A stretch of DNA of 64,000 nt. It comes from UBA7236 sp044227505 (lineage in GTDB: Bacteria > Bacteroidota > Bacteroidia > Chitinophagales > BACL12). Location of the stretch: the NCBI GenBank assembly GCA_044227505.1, contig JBGAWP010000010.1, positions 1 through 64,000 on the forward strand, given 5' to 3'. A program made the position numbers and the translations under genes. This document shows, piece after piece, positions 17,583 to 26,544 of the stretch. How positions within the stretch are numbered: position 1 is the stretch's first letter; every line of letters begins with the position of its first letter. The notes under the pieces were generated by a model. It was given only the letters and a program-made list of their open reading frames with translations. It searched no databases and was not told the DNA's origin.

Positions 17583-18239
17583 ATGGAAAATTTAAATAAA
17601 TACATAGAACACACCGCACTTAAACCTGATCTTACGATCGCGGAGGTGCAGAAATTATGTGAGGAAGCAATTCAATATAATTTTGCGGGGGTTTGTGTGC
17701 CTACCTATTTTTTAGGAGATGTAGTGCCGATTCTTGCAGATACCGGAATTGATATTATTACGGTAATTGGATTTCCTTACGGCTATTCTTCTTTGATCAG
17801 TAAATTTGAAGAAGCAGAAGATGCCCTGGCAAAAGGAGCCGATCATTTAGATATGGTAATTAATATTGCAGCAGTAAAAAATAATGATTGGGATACGGTT
17901 GAAAACGAAATTGAGACCATTACCAAATTGGTGCATGCTGAAAATAAAATAATTAAAATAATTATCGAGACCGGATTAATGTCGGAAATAGAAATTGATC
18001 TCATCTGCAAGATCGCGAATGAATTTAATGTGGATTATGTAAAAACATCTACCGGTGTAAATGGCCCCGGAGCGGATGTGGAAACGATCAAAAATTTGCG
18101 GGATACCTTGAAAGCGAAAATTAAGATCAAAGCCTCAGGTGGAATTAAAACCAAGGCATTCGCCGAAGAACTGATTGACGCAGGGGCTGATAGAATAGGA
18201 ACTTCGAAAGGTGTAGCATTGATGGAAGAAACAAAATAA
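17583..18239 (+). CDS. deoC: Deoxyribose-phosphate aldolase
   Basis: Class I aldolase of 218 residues that cleaves 2-deoxy-D-ribose 5-phosphate to acetaldehyde and glyceraldehyde 3-phosphate in deoxynucleoside breakdown. TIM-barrel fold; the Schiff-base lysine is K154 in YVKTSTG and the second active lysine K183 in IKASGGIK. The N-terminus (NLNKYIEHTALKPD) and the VIGFPYG motif are typical. Length is normal for the family. No other deo genes are near. The start follows the 14-bp tandem repeat by 20 bases, so that repeat falls inside the leader or promoter region. Confidence 0.96.
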   Translation: MENLNKYIEHTALKPDLTIAEVQKLCEEAIQYNFAGVCVPTYFLGDVVPILADTGIDIITVIGFPYGYSSLISKFEEAEDALAKGADHLDMVINIAAVKNNDWDTVENEIETITKLVHAENKIIKIIIETGLMSEIEIDLICKIANEFNVDYVKTSTGVNGPGADVETIKNLRDTLKAKIKIKASGGIKTKAFAEELIDAGADRIGTSKGVALMEETK

Positions 18240-18286
18240 TTTGTTACTCAATGCGTTATTTTAGTGGTCTCATCCAAATACTAACT

Positions 18287-18871
18287 ATGAAAATATTTTT
18301 GATCCTTTGTTTTTTCCTCTTTACCGCATCAATATCCTTTTCACAAATTGCAGTTACCGGAAGTTTTAACGCGTCAACACCAGGTTTATATTATACACTT
18401 GGCGTAGACAATACTTGGTTACACCACCGTTTAGGAGGAGGGTTGAACATTAACCAAGGTTATGCAGCGGGTGCCGAAAGTTTAAAATACCCTTTAAAAC
18501 CCGAGGCCGCAAACGAATATTTTGGTTTGAATCTAAATTACAGTTATGTTTTTTATCCTTCATCCTCTGAAATAGAACCTTTTTTCTTTTTTGATCTAAA
18601 CTACCAGTATTGCGGATTCAGAGATAACTACCGTTTGGATTTTACTACATTTTACGATACAGATCCTTCGTCATTTAATACCTTTACAGAAACAATTGGT
18701 ATCGGTTTTACAACTGATATCTATAAAAACATTTACCTCATAATGAAGGGAGGAATAGGACTGTCGCAGGAAAATACCTTTGACCATTTTGAATTCGACA
18801 GCTCGGGTTTTTGTTATAAAACAAGCGGCGGAGTAGGTTTTAGATTCGGAGACTGGCAATACACTGATTAA
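18287..18871 (+). CDS. Predicted secreted or outer membrane barrel protein
   Basis: 194 residues. I place the start at ATG 18287 because it opens a clear signal peptide (MKIFLILCFFLFTASISFSQ); ATG 18251 would put 12 extra residues ahead of it. The mature part has alternating hydrophobic strands and aromatic residues (LNLNYSYVFYP, FFFDLNYQYCGF), a glycine-rich GGGLNINQG, and a GGVGFRFGDW end, consistent with a small outer membrane beta-barrel of 8 strands. I do not recognise a named family. It begins 47 bases after deoC, so could be cotranscribed with it or with the SPOR gene downstream. Confidence 0.6.
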   Translation: MKIFLILCFFLFTASISFSQIAVTGSFNASTPGLYYTLGVDNTWLHHRLGGGLNINQGYAAGAESLKYPLKPEAANEYFGLNLNYSYVFYPSSSEIEPFFFFDLNYQYCGFRDNYRLDFTTFYDTDPSSFNTFTETIGIGFTTDIYKNIYLIMKGGIGLSQENTFDHFEFDSSGFCYKTSGGVGFRFGDWQYTD

Positions 18872-18906
18872 TTTATATTAATTTAGCGTTATTAATTTTT
18901 TTTGAG

Positions 18907-19293
18907 ATGAAATCAGGTTTATTATTGATAGCTGTCTTTATTGTTTTTGCAGCAAATGCGCAAACTGGCATTATCACAATTAAGGATAATGCAGGTGCTG
19001 GGGCTTTAGTGGAAAAACATATCTTTTTTAATAAAGAACACGGTGAATTACCGGGCTACCGGATTCAGGTTTTTGCAGGCACGAGTCTGATAACCGCTAA
19101 GGATGCAAAAGCACTTTTTTTACAGCGATATGCCGATTACAATGCAAGTATTGTATTTGAAGCGCCAAATTACAAGTTGCGCATTGGAAATTATACCAAT
19201 CGCTTTGATGCTAATCGCGACTTACAAGAACTTCTTACCGAATATCCAAATGCCTATGTGGTGAAAGATCTAATTAATATAGCTGAGCAATGA
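18907..19293 (+). CDS. SPOR-domain exported protein
   Basis: 128 residues: signal peptide MKSGLLLIAVFIVFAANAQ, a short linker, then one SPOR domain (about residues 52-125) with GYRIQVFAGTSLITAKDAKA and YKLRIGNYTNRFDANRDL. SPOR domains bind denuded glycan strands of peptidoglycan at division septa. Here the protein is little more than the domain itself, so it may act as a periplasmic septum marker or partner rather than an enzyme. Its stop overlaps the next start by four bases (ATGA), indicating translational coupling to the M20 amidohydrolase. Confidence 0.8.
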   Translation: MKSGLLLIAVFIVFAANAQTGIITIKDNAGAGALVEKHIFFNKEHGELPGYRIQVFAGTSLITAKDAKALFLQRYADYNASIVFEAPNYKLRIGNYTNRFDANRDLQELLTEYPNAYVVKDLINIAEQ

Positions 19294-20486
19294 GTGAACA
19301 ATTTGCAGAAAAGATCAGATCGCTTGCTTTAGAAAATTTTGAAGAAATTCGCGATTGTCGTCGACACTTACATCAACACCCGGAACTTTCTTTTCAGGAA
19401 TTTGAAACATCTGCATTTATTCAGAAAAAATTAACGGAATACGGAATTCCTTTTAAAAATAATATTGCAAAAACAGGAGTAGTTGCATTAATTGAAGGAA
19501 AAAATCCTTCCAAAAAAATTATTGCATTGCGCGCCGATATAGATGCACTTCCGATACAGGAATTAAATGAAGTGAATTACAAGTCGCAAAATGCTGGCGT
19601 AATGCATGCCTGCGGACATGATGTTCATACCAGTTGTTTATTGGGCGCCGGGAAAATACTTAACGGTTTAAAAAATGAATTTGAAGGGAGTATTAAATTA
19701 ATTTTTCAACCTTCTGAAGAAAAATTACCCGGCGGAGCAAAAGTAATGATAGAGGAAGGTGTGCTGAAAAACCCTGACGTGCAAGGAATTATTGCTCAAC
19801 ATGTTTTTACTCCTTTTGAAGCAGGTAAACTCGCTTTTTGTTTTGGGACAATGCTTGCAAGCACAGATGAAATATATATTACCGTAAATGGTAAAGGGGG
19901 ACATGGCGCTTATCCGCACGAAACAAAAGATCCGGTAATGATGGCAGCGCAAATGTTAGTTGCATTGCAACAGGTGGTGAGCAGAGTAATTTCACCTTTT
20001 CAACCAGCAGTGCTCACCTTTGGAAAGGTAATTGCAAATGGTGCAACAAATGTTATTCCTGATTCAGTGTATATTGAAGGTACTTTCAGAGCACTGGATG
20101 AAAATGTGCGCAATAAAGCACACCAGGAAATTGAAAAAATTGCAAAAGGTGTGGTTGAAGGATTGGGTGGAACAATTGAATTAAATATTGTTAAAGGATA
20201 TCCGGTCTTAAAAAATGATGATGTTTTAACTCGCAGGGTTTTTGATAGGGCTGTAAGTTATCTGGGGAAAGAAAATGTTATTACAACAACACCAAGAATG
20301 GGTGCAGAAGATTTTGCATTTTATTCGCAGGAAATTCCGGCGTGTTTTTATCGGTTAGGTACCGGAAATCCTGACAAAGGCATTACTTCAAATATTCATA
20401 CTCCAACTTTCAATATAGATGAGGATGCGATAAAAACCGGAGTTGGGTTTATGGTTTTTAATGCTGTTTCTGAGTTAATGAGTTGA
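19290..20486 (+). CDS. M20 family amidohydrolase (amino acid / hippurate hydrolase type)
   Basis: Cytosolic metalloenzyme of 398 residues, M20D group, which removes an acyl group from N-acyl amino acids. Metal-binding motif MHACGHD (H106, C108, H110, D111), catalytic glutamates in QPSEEKLPGG, dimerisation domain in the middle (VNGKGGHGAYPHE) and the late histidine in SNIHTPTFNIDEDA. Length and motifs match the IAA-amino-acid/hippurate hydrolases. The true substrate is unknown. It is coupled to the SPOR gene upstream, a pairing that hints at peptidoglycan fragment or acyl-amino-acid recycling, but that is speculation. Confidence 0.9.
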   Translation: MSEQFAEKIRSLALENFEEIRDCRRHLHQHPELSFQEFETSAFIQKKLTEYGIPFKNNIAKTGVVALIEGKNPSKKIIALRADIDALPIQELNEVNYKSQNAGVMHACGHDVHTSCLLGAGKILNGLKNEFEGSIKLIFQPSEEKLPGGAKVMIEEGVLKNPDVQGIIAQHVFTPFEAGKLAFCFGTMLASTDEIYITVNGKGGHGAYPHETKDPVMMAAQMLVALQQVVSRVISPFQPAVLTFGKVIANGATNVIPDSVYIEGTFRALDENVRNKAHQEIEKIAKGVVEGLGGTIELNIVKGYPVLKNDDVLTRRVFDRAVSYLGKENVITTTPRMGAEDFAFYSQEIPACFYRLGTGNPDKGITSNIHTPTFNIDEDAIKTGVGFMVFNAVSELMS

Positions 20487-20599
20487 TCTCCGGATGAGGG
20501 AAATTCAGCAAACACCGGTTTATTCCTTCAAATTTAATTGTGATAATTATGGGATTTTGATTTTATTATTTCACAAAATCACTCACCTTTGTAGCCCGA

Positions 20600-22387
20600 A
20601 TGGCCGCTGAAAAGAAAACTAAGACAACTAATAAGTCAAAACTTATTTCTGAATCGGATTATAAAATTTTCCGCAGGTTAATGTCTTATGCCGGACCGTT
20701 TAGAAAACAATTTTATATTTCTTCGGCGTTGGCAATTGTGCTTTCCATTCTTGTGCCCCTCCGACCATATCTTGTTGGAGTAACAGTGGATAGTTATATT
20801 TTAAAGAATGATCAATCCGGATTGATCATCATTACACTTATTTCATTGTTGGTGCTTTTTGCAGAATCTATTTGTAAATATTTTTTTCTTTTCATCACAA
20901 ATTGGCTTGGGCAAAGTGTTGTAAAAAATCTAAGGGTTAGAGTATTTAATCATTTGCTAAGTTTGCGATTAAGTTATTTTAATAATACTCCTGTTGGTGT
21001 CTCAACAACAAGAACCATCAACGATCTTGAAACAATTAACAGTGTTTTTACCGAGGGCGCAATTCAGATCATTGCAGATCTTTTGACCATTATATTTGTT
21101 ATCATATTTATGTTCTTTATTAATTGGCAACTTACACTGGTGAGTTTGGTAAGTTTCCCTTTAATAATTTATGCTACCTATGTTTTTAAGGAAGGAATAA
21201 AAAGCACATTTCAGGAAGTGCGCACTGCTGTAGCACATTTAAATTCTTTTTTGCAGGAACGTATTACCGGTATGAAGATAGTGCAGATATTTAATGCAGA
21301 AGAATCTGAATACGAAAAGTTTAAAGAGATTAACAGTTCACATCGAAAAGCACAGATAAGATCAGTCTGGTATTATTCCATTTTTTTTCCTGTAGTGGAA
21401 ATTATTATAGCCTTTGCAACCGCACTTATGGTGTGGAAAGGCGCACATAGTGTTTTGGAAGGAAAAGCAACAATTGGTGATATCAACGCATTTATTTTAT
21501 ATCTATCCATATTATTTCGACCATTGCGCATGTTAGCCGATAAATTCAACACCTTACAAATGGGTGTTGTAAGCAGTGACCGTATTTTTAAAATTTTGGA
21601 TACCGATGAAAAGATAGAAAATAAGGGAACACTTAATACAGATAATATTAAAGGGAAGATCGATTTTGAACATGTTTGGTTTGCTTATAAAGATGAAAAT
21701 TGGATTCTGAAGGATGTAAATTTTCAGATAAAAGAAGGGGAAACACTTGCAATTGTTGGTGCAACCGGTGCAGGGAAAACATCTATAATCAGCATCTTGA
21801 ACAGGTTTTACGAAATTCAGCAAGGCGATATTAAAATTGATGATATTTCCATTCGCGATTATGAATTATCTGCATTGCGAAAAAGAATCGGTTTGGTTTT
21901 ACAGGATGTATTCTTATTTTCCGGTACCATCATGGATAATATAACACTTCGCAACGATGCAATAACAAAAGAAAAAGTAATTGATGCAGCAAAAATGTTA
22001 GGTGCACATGATTTTATTATGCGCCTTCCCGGAGGATATAATTATGATGTGATGGAAAGGGGTGCAACATTATCGCTTGGACAACGGCAGCTCATTTCTT
22101 TTATTCGTGCATTGGTTTTTGAACCGGGAATATTAATATTGGATGAGGCAACATCATCTGTTGATACAGAAACAGAACAGATCATTCAGCACGCAATTGA
22201 AAATCTTATCACAAACAGAACTTCCATAATTATTGCGCATCGTTTATCTACCATTCAACGCGCAGATAAAATATTAGTACTCGATAAAGGAGAAGTAAAA
22301 GAAATAGGATCGCACGAAGAGCTTTTAGCGCACAATGGATATTATAGGAAGTTGTATGATATGCAATTTGTTACGGTTAGTATTTAG
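20600..22387 (+). CDS. MsbA-like ABC exporter
   Basis: Half-transporter of 595 residues with six membrane helices (residues about 30-320) fused to an ATPase. Motifs: Walker A GATGAGKTS (K393), Q-loop LVLQDVFLFSG, signature LSLGQRQ, Walker B ILILDEATSSVD, H-loop AHRLST. It acts as a homodimer or a dimer with a paralogue and exports lipids, peptides or drugs. Homology to MsbA makes a lipid A-core flippase role possible but not certain. A CACCTTTG element about 10 bases before the ATG resembles a weak -7 box. It ends just before a repeat array. Confidence 0.93.
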   Translation: MAAEKKTKTTNKSKLISESDYKIFRRLMSYAGPFRKQFYISSALAIVLSILVPLRPYLVGVTVDSYILKNDQSGLIIITLISLLVLFAESICKYFFLFITNWLGQSVVKNLRVRVFNHLLSLRLSYFNNTPVGVSTTRTINDLETINSVFTEGAIQIIADLLTIIFVIIFMFFINWQLTLVSLVSFPLIIYATYVFKEGIKSTFQEVRTAVAHLNSFLQERITGMKIVQIFNAEESEYEKFKEINSSHRKAQIRSVWYYSIFFPVVEIIIAFATALMVWKGAHSVLEGKATIGDINAFILYLSILFRPLRMLADKFNTLQMGVVSSDRIFKILDTDEKIENKGTLNTDNIKGKIDFEHVWFAYKDENWILKDVNFQIKEGETLAIVGATGAGKTSIISILNRFYEIQQGDIKIDDISIRDYELSALRKRIGLVLQDVFLFSGTIMDNITLRNDAITKEKVIDAAKMLGAHDFIMRLPGGYNYDVMERGATLSLGQRQLISFIRALVFEPGILILDEATSSVDTETEQIIQHAIENLITNRTSIIIAHRLSTIQRADKILVLDKGEVKEIGSHEELLAHNGYYRKLYDMQFVTVSI

Positions 22388-22411
22388 TATGTAGTATTTA
22401 GTAGTTAGATA

Positions 22412-22730
22412 GATCCGAGTAGGCCGATTGTATTTACACCTGACTAATGACTATTGACTTGGGTGAGTGGTGAATGGTGAGTGGTGAGATTGATCCGAGT
22501 AGGCCGATTGTATTTACACCTGACTAATGACTCTTGACATATAGGGTGAGTGGTGAATGGTGAGTGGTGAGATTGATCCGAGTAGGCCGATTTTATTTAC
22601 ACCTGACTAATGACTCCTGACTCAATGAGTAATGAGTTATGAGTGATGAGTTTAATCCGAGTCGGCCGATTGTATTTACACCTGACTAATGACTCCTGAC
22701 TAATGACTCTTGTCTAATGACTCTTGTCTT
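22412..22730. repeat. Four-copy tandem array of an about 80-bp unit
   Basis: Copies of a 41-base core beginning GATCCGAGTAGGCCGATT and ending CCTGACTAATGACT at 22412, 22492, 22575 and 22654 (spacings 80, 83, 79). Cores are nearly identical; copy 4 has AATCCGAGTCGGCCG. The linkers are made of GTGAGTGGTGAATGG words in the first two and a diverged GAGTAATGAGT form in the third. Trailing TGACTAATGACTC words extend to about 22730. Noncoding. Confidence 0.9.
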
Positions 22731-22735
22731 CCGAC

Positions 22736-22770
22736 AAAAAAAAAGAGCAAAACCAGTAAGTTTTGCTCTT
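22736..22770 (-). terminator. Intrinsic terminator of the HU gene
   Basis: AAGAGCAAAAC (22743-22753) pairs perfectly with GTTTTGCTCTT (22760-22770) around a 6-base loop. Read on the minus strand it is followed by nine U (the A run at 22736-22744). It sits 22 bases past the HU stop. Confidence 0.9.
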
Positions 22771-22792
22771 AAATAAAAAAGAAAATTTCTTT

Positions 22793-23062
22793 TTAAACAG
22801 CCGCTGATAATTCTTTACCTGCTTTGAAACGCACAACATTTTTTGCAGCAATTTTAATTGCTTTACCTGTTTGTGGGTTACGACCGGTACGAGCAGCACG
22901 TTTGCTTACAGAGTAAGTTCCGAAACCTACTAAAGTAACTTTGTCACCTTTTTTTAATACTTTACGAATGCTTGTCATCATGCTGTCTAAACATGCTGCA
23001 GCTTGTGTTTTGGTTAAGCCTGTGTCGGCTGCCATTGCATCAATTAATTCACCTTTGTTCAT
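22793..23062 (-). CDS. hup: HU family DNA-binding protein
   Basis: Nucleoid protein of 89 residues that binds and bends DNA as a dimer. It has the two helices (MNKGELIDAMAADTGLTK), the conserved VGFGTYSV core and the DNA-binding arm with RAARTGRNPQTG, the proline-bearing tip of HU. This is a canonical HU, unlike the second, more diverged HU/IHF-like gene at 29063. A good promoter lies 43-73 bases upstream and a strong terminator follows, so it is a single-gene unit, probably highly expressed. Confidence 0.97.
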   Translation of the reverse strand: MNKGELIDAMAADTGLTKTQAAACLDSMMTSIRKVLKKGDKVTLVGFGTYSVSKRAARTGRNPQTGKAIKIAAKNVVRFKAGKELSAAV

Positions 23063-23533
23063 TGTACTTTGTTTTATTAGTTAATTAAATATGTTTTACG
23101 TTGCCAAAAATACAGTGTTTACGGGCATTTCAAAACATGAATTCTCGGGAACCCCTGTATTTTCAACACTTTATACACATTTTAGCTCCAAAACCCTTGA
23201 TTTTGCTTGATTTCAGCCCTTTTTTGTCGTAAAAAGCGTTGTTTTTGAAAAGACAGAAATTTATTTAGTTGAAAATAATTTTTGCAGAGCGCTTTTTTTA
23301 CCCATTAAAGTGTGAATAGTGAATGGTGAGGGGTGAGTTTGACCCTCTTACCATTGAAGATTTGGATTATAAACTGGAACATGTTTTTCTTACTAAAAAT
23401 AAATTCGTGGACTTTGAGTCCGGTGTGTTTTATATCCGGCCATCAAGAGTCAATCTCACCACTCACTCATTGTCAAAGGTCTTTTTTCCCCAATCGAAGC
23501 AAACTCCTTTCTCCTCTCTCCTTTCTCCTTCTT
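23063..23533. other. 470-base gap upstream of HU
   Basis: Holds the HU promoter (23105-23135), then AT-rich sequence of no visible meaning to about 23310, a copy of the GTGAATGGTGAG word (23311-23336), an inverted relative CTCACCACTCACTCAT (about 23455), and a CT-rich tract (about 23500-23535). A short hairpin GGACT-TTG-AGTCC lies near 23409-23421. Small open frames here (for example 23323-23571) look like chance translation of repeats. Confidence 0.6.
23105..23135 (-). promoter_or_regulatory. Promoter of the HU gene
   Basis: On the minus strand, TATTTTTG (23105-23112) is an exact TAnnTTTG box, and TTTTG (23131-23135) lies 18 bases upstream as the -33 element. Transcription would start about 35 bases before the ATG at 23062. 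Confidence 0.75.
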
Positions 23534-25660
23534 TTAAGACACCTTCCCCCACTGCTTCACCTTCCAACTAAGTTGTGATAAATATTTTTTCAATGATTGA
23601 TTTTCTGCCGCTTCCAAACTTTGATCGTTGGTTAATAATTCTTCGGCAGTATTGCGCGCTTCACGCATAATATGTTCGTCGGTTTGAATATTTGCTATGC
23701 GGAATTGCGGTGCGCCACTTTGACGTGTTCCTTCAATTTCTCCCGGCCCTCTTAATTGCATATCCACTTCCGAAATTTTAAATCCATCATTTGTTTGTAT
23801 CATGGTTTGAATTCTTGTCCGGGCATCATTATTTAATTTATCGCCAGTCATTAATATGCAGAATGATTGATGTGCTCCTCTTCCAACTCTGCCCCTTAAT
23901 TGATGTAATTGCGATAACCCGAATCGCTCCGAATTTTCAATTATCATGACAGTGGCATTTGGAACATTTACACCTACTTCAATTACTGTTGTGGAAACCA
24001 TGATCTGCGTTTCATTTTTTACAAATCGCTGCATTTCAAAATCTTTATCTGCAGGTCGCATTCTTCCATGCATGATACTTATCTGATACTTAGGTCGCGG
24101 GAATTCTTTTTCCATCACCTGCACTCCCTCCATTAAATTTTTGAGATCTAATTTTTCGCTTTCCTCAATTAATGGATATATAATAAATATTTGCCTTCCC
24201 TCACTTATTTGTTCTTTAATAAATCCGAAGACTGCCAGACGTTCACTTTCTTTTTTGTGTATGGTTTTTATCTGTTTTCTGCCCGGAGGAAGTTCATCAA
24301 TGATACTCACATCAAGATCACCATAATAGGTCATTGCAAGTGTTCGCGGAATTGGAGTTGCGGTCATCACTAAAATATGTGGTGCGAGATTATTTTTTGT
24401 CCAGAGTTTTGCGCGTTGCTCCACTCCGAAACGATGTTGTTCATCAATTACCACACAACCTAAATTATTGAATTTTACAGGATCTTCAATTAATGCATGC
24501 GTGCCAAGAAGAATATTAATATTTCCTGCCTCAAGATCTTCAAGTATTACTTTTCTTTTTTTGCCTTTAATACTGCCGGTCAATAATTCAACTTTTAGAG
24601 GCAGGGGTAATAATAATTCTTTAATTGTTTGAAAATGTTGTTGCGCAAGTATTTCCGTGGGCGCCATTAAACATGCCTGAAAACCATTGTCAATCGCCAT
24701 TAACATGGTGAGTAAAGCAACCACCGTTTTACCGCTTCCAACATCCCCCTGCAATAACCTGTTCATCTGTCTGCCGCTGATAAGGTCCTTGCGAATTTCT
24801 TTGACCACACGTTTTTGTGCTTCTGTTAATTGAAATGGTAAATGATCAGTATAAAATGGAGTGAAAGTTGTTTCTATATTTTTAAAAATAAAACCTACGC
24901 TAACACTGTGGCGATATTGTTTTATGCGGAGTAATTTTATCTGATCAATAAATAATTCTTCAAATTTTAACCGCCGAATTGCATGTTGTAAATGCAATTC
25001 AGATTCGGGGAAATGAATTTGTTTATAAGCATCAAAACGATTTATCAGTTTGTATTTTGTTTTGATGGACTCCGGAATAATTTCGTAAAGATCATTTTCG
25101 GAGAGCTGCTCAATTAAATTATGCGAATATTTTGCAATGGCTTTTCCTGTAATTCCACGAGCCTTTAATTTTTCTGTGCTCGAATAAACTGGTTGAATCT
25201 TCCCACCCAACTGAAATTCCGGTGAATCAACGGGTTCCAGTTCAGGATGTGTGATATTTAAAATACTGTTGAAGAAATAAGGTTTCCCATAAACAAGATA
25301 TTGGGTATCACCTTTCAGATTTTTTTGCAACCAGCTTAAGCTGTTAAACCAAACCAACTCAATAAATCCTGTTCCATCATCCAAAGTAGCAGTTAGTCTT
25401 TTACCGCGTTTCTCACCAACTACCTGTAAATTTTTTAATTTGCCTTTTAACTGAACTTCCTTTATCTCTTCCCCTTTTAAAATAGAATTATGAATATCCT
25501 TTATCGTTTTAAAATCAGTTCTGTCGATATAACGATAAGGGAAAAAATGTAACAGGTCATTGCAGTTGTCGATCTGCAATTCCTTGCGCATTAATTCTGC
25601 ACGAGCTTCACCAACTCCTTTTAAATAGGTGAGGGGTGTTTGTAAGTTCAGCAATCCCAC
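23534..25660 (-). CDS. recG: ATP-dependent DNA helicase RecG
   Basis: Branch-migration helicase of 708 residues that reverses stalled forks and processes Holliday junctions. N-terminal helix plus OB-fold wedge (about 60-170: KGKLKNLQVVGEKRGKR), then superfamily 2 helicase motifs: GDVGSGKT (I), VIDEQHRFG (II), TATPIPRT (III), and the C-terminal SERFGLSQLHQLRGRVGRG (VI). No in-frame ATG exists before residue ~25. I prefer GTG 25660 (VGLLNLQTPLTYLKGVG); the TTG at 25711 lies upstream of a TAnnTTTG box at 25666-25673 and would be outside the transcript. TTG two codons further in is also possible. Confidence 0.95.
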   Translation of the reverse strand: MGLLNLQTPLTYLKGVGEARAELMRKELQIDNCNDLLHFFPYRYIDRTDFKTIKDIHNSILKGEEIKEVQLKGKLKNLQVVGEKRGKRLTATLDDGTGFIELVWFNSLSWLQKNLKGDTQYLVYGKPYFFNSILNITHPELEPVDSPEFQLGGKIQPVYSSTEKLKARGITGKAIAKYSHNLIEQLSENDLYEIIPESIKTKYKLINRFDAYKQIHFPESELHLQHAIRRLKFEELFIDQIKLLRIKQYRHSVSVGFIFKNIETTFTPFYTDHLPFQLTEAQKRVVKEIRKDLISGRQMNRLLQGDVGSGKTVVALLTMLMAIDNGFQACLMAPTEILAQQHFQTIKELLLPLPLKVELLTGSIKGKKRKVILEDLEAGNINILLGTHALIEDPVKFNNLGCVVIDEQHRFGVEQRAKLWTKNNLAPHILVMTATPIPRTLAMTYYGDLDVSIIDELPPGRKQIKTIHKKESERLAVFGFIKEQISEGRQIFIIYPLIEESEKLDLKNLMEGVQVMEKEFPRPKYQISIMHGRMRPADKDFEMQRFVKNETQIMVSTTVIEVGVNVPNATVMIIENSERFGLSQLHQLRGRVGRGAHQSFCILMTGDKLNNDARTRIQTMIQTNDGFKISEVDMQLRGPGEIEGTRQSGAPQFRIANIQTDEHIMREARNTAEELLTNDQSLEAAENQSLKKYLSQLSWKVKQWGKVS

Positions 25661-25665
25661 AGGGG

Positions 25666-25673
25666 CAAAGGTA
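25666..25673 (-). promoter_or_regulatory. -7 promoter box of recG
   Basis: Minus-strand TACCTTTG, exact TAnnTTTG match, only 5 bases before the preferred GTG start. If used, the mRNA would be leaderless or nearly so. No clear -33 TTG at the right distance. Confidence 0.5.
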
Positions 25674-25781
25674 GGGGATGTAACAGATAAATGGGAACAG
25701 GATAGGAACAATAAATCACAGACCCGATTTAGCCGCTTAAAAAAATCTAATTGACATTATCGATTGTCTATTTCAAAGATC

Positions 25782-26450
25782 TCAAAAATTAAAAGAAGCC
25801 CAAATGGACATTGGATAATTAATATTTACAGATCGGGTAAAGTTCGAACTATTATAATCTTGTTCGGGATAGTTGGCATAGTTTACGTTGTTTTTTGTTT
25901 TCCCTTGTTTGTAATAGATGGTTGATTCTGTACCTAAACTAAAATTTTTGAGCAGGTCGAAACTCAATTTTATAAATGGTCCTCCGCCATAAGAAAATGT
26001 TTTATTCTTACTCGAATATTCATAATCCAGTCCTTCATAATACATGCTGCTATAATCCTCATTGTATCCGATCAGATCAATTCCATACGCCCACTTCCAT
26101 CTTTTACTGATCATTTTCTCGTGACCGAATCCGAAACGATAAGAAGCCGTCAGCCGCTCATCACTATAATCTGCTCCATATGGATAATTTCCATCCATAT
26201 CGTTTGAATTGTAGATCATACTAAAGCCACTTCTGAAAAAACATTTATTAAAATTTCTTTCATAACCTAATATATAGGGTCCATTTAAGGGATAATACAC
26301 GTAAAAATCACCCGGACTTCCTAAAAATTGCCCTAATAAATAGGTAACCTCTAATCCTATTGTGTTTTTTCTTTCTGAAATTGAGTCTGTCTGCGAAAAT
26401 GCAGTAGTGCAAAATAGTAATGTTAATACAAAAGGAGTAAAAATTTTCAT
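25782..26450 (-). CDS. Predicted outer membrane beta-barrel protein
   Basis: 222 residues with signal peptide MKIFTPFVLTLLFCTTAFSQ. The mature part alternates polar and hydrophobic residues with many Tyr and Phe (LGYERNFNKCFFRSGFSM, ASYRFGFGHEKMI) and ends in WASFNF, a C-terminal Phe as expected for an outer membrane barrel. No named family recognised; it resembles the generic DUF3575/OMP barrel proteins of Bacteroidota. Lies alone between recG and gldD, 71 bases from the former's start. Function unknown. Confidence 0.65.
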   Translation of the reverse strand: MKIFTPFVLTLLFCTTAFSQTDSISERKNTIGLEVTYLLGQFLGSPGDFYVYYPLNGPYILGYERNFNKCFFRSGFSMIYNSNDMDGNYPYGADYSDERLTASYRFGFGHEKMISKRWKWAYGIDLIGYNEDYSSMYYEGLDYEYSSKNKTFSYGGGPFIKLSFDLLKNFSLGTESTIYYKQGKTKNNVNYANYPEQDYNSSNFTRSVNINYPMSIWASFNF

Positions 26451-26544
26451 AAATATTATTTTTTGTAAATGTAAGAATTACCAAAATTAAATTGTCACAA
26501 ACATGACATTTAACGTTTTGATAAATAAATGAAAGGTTAGTATT

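Larger units (their letters stand above)
22388..22792. other. 405-base gap: tandem array and HU terminator
   Basis: Holds a GTAGTATTTAGTA run, the four-copy 80-bp tandem array, shorter TGACTAATGACT words up to about 22730, and the intrinsic terminator of the HU gene. No open frame of interest. Confidence 0.8.

Noticed and set aside
22412..22730. Array considered as CRISPR
   Set aside because: The spacing of about 80 bp, linkers that resemble each other, and no cas genes do not fit a CRISPR array.
23323..23578. Two overlapping small open frames before recG
   Set aside because: They translate repeat words and a CT-rich tract; no signal peptide, domain or conserved start.
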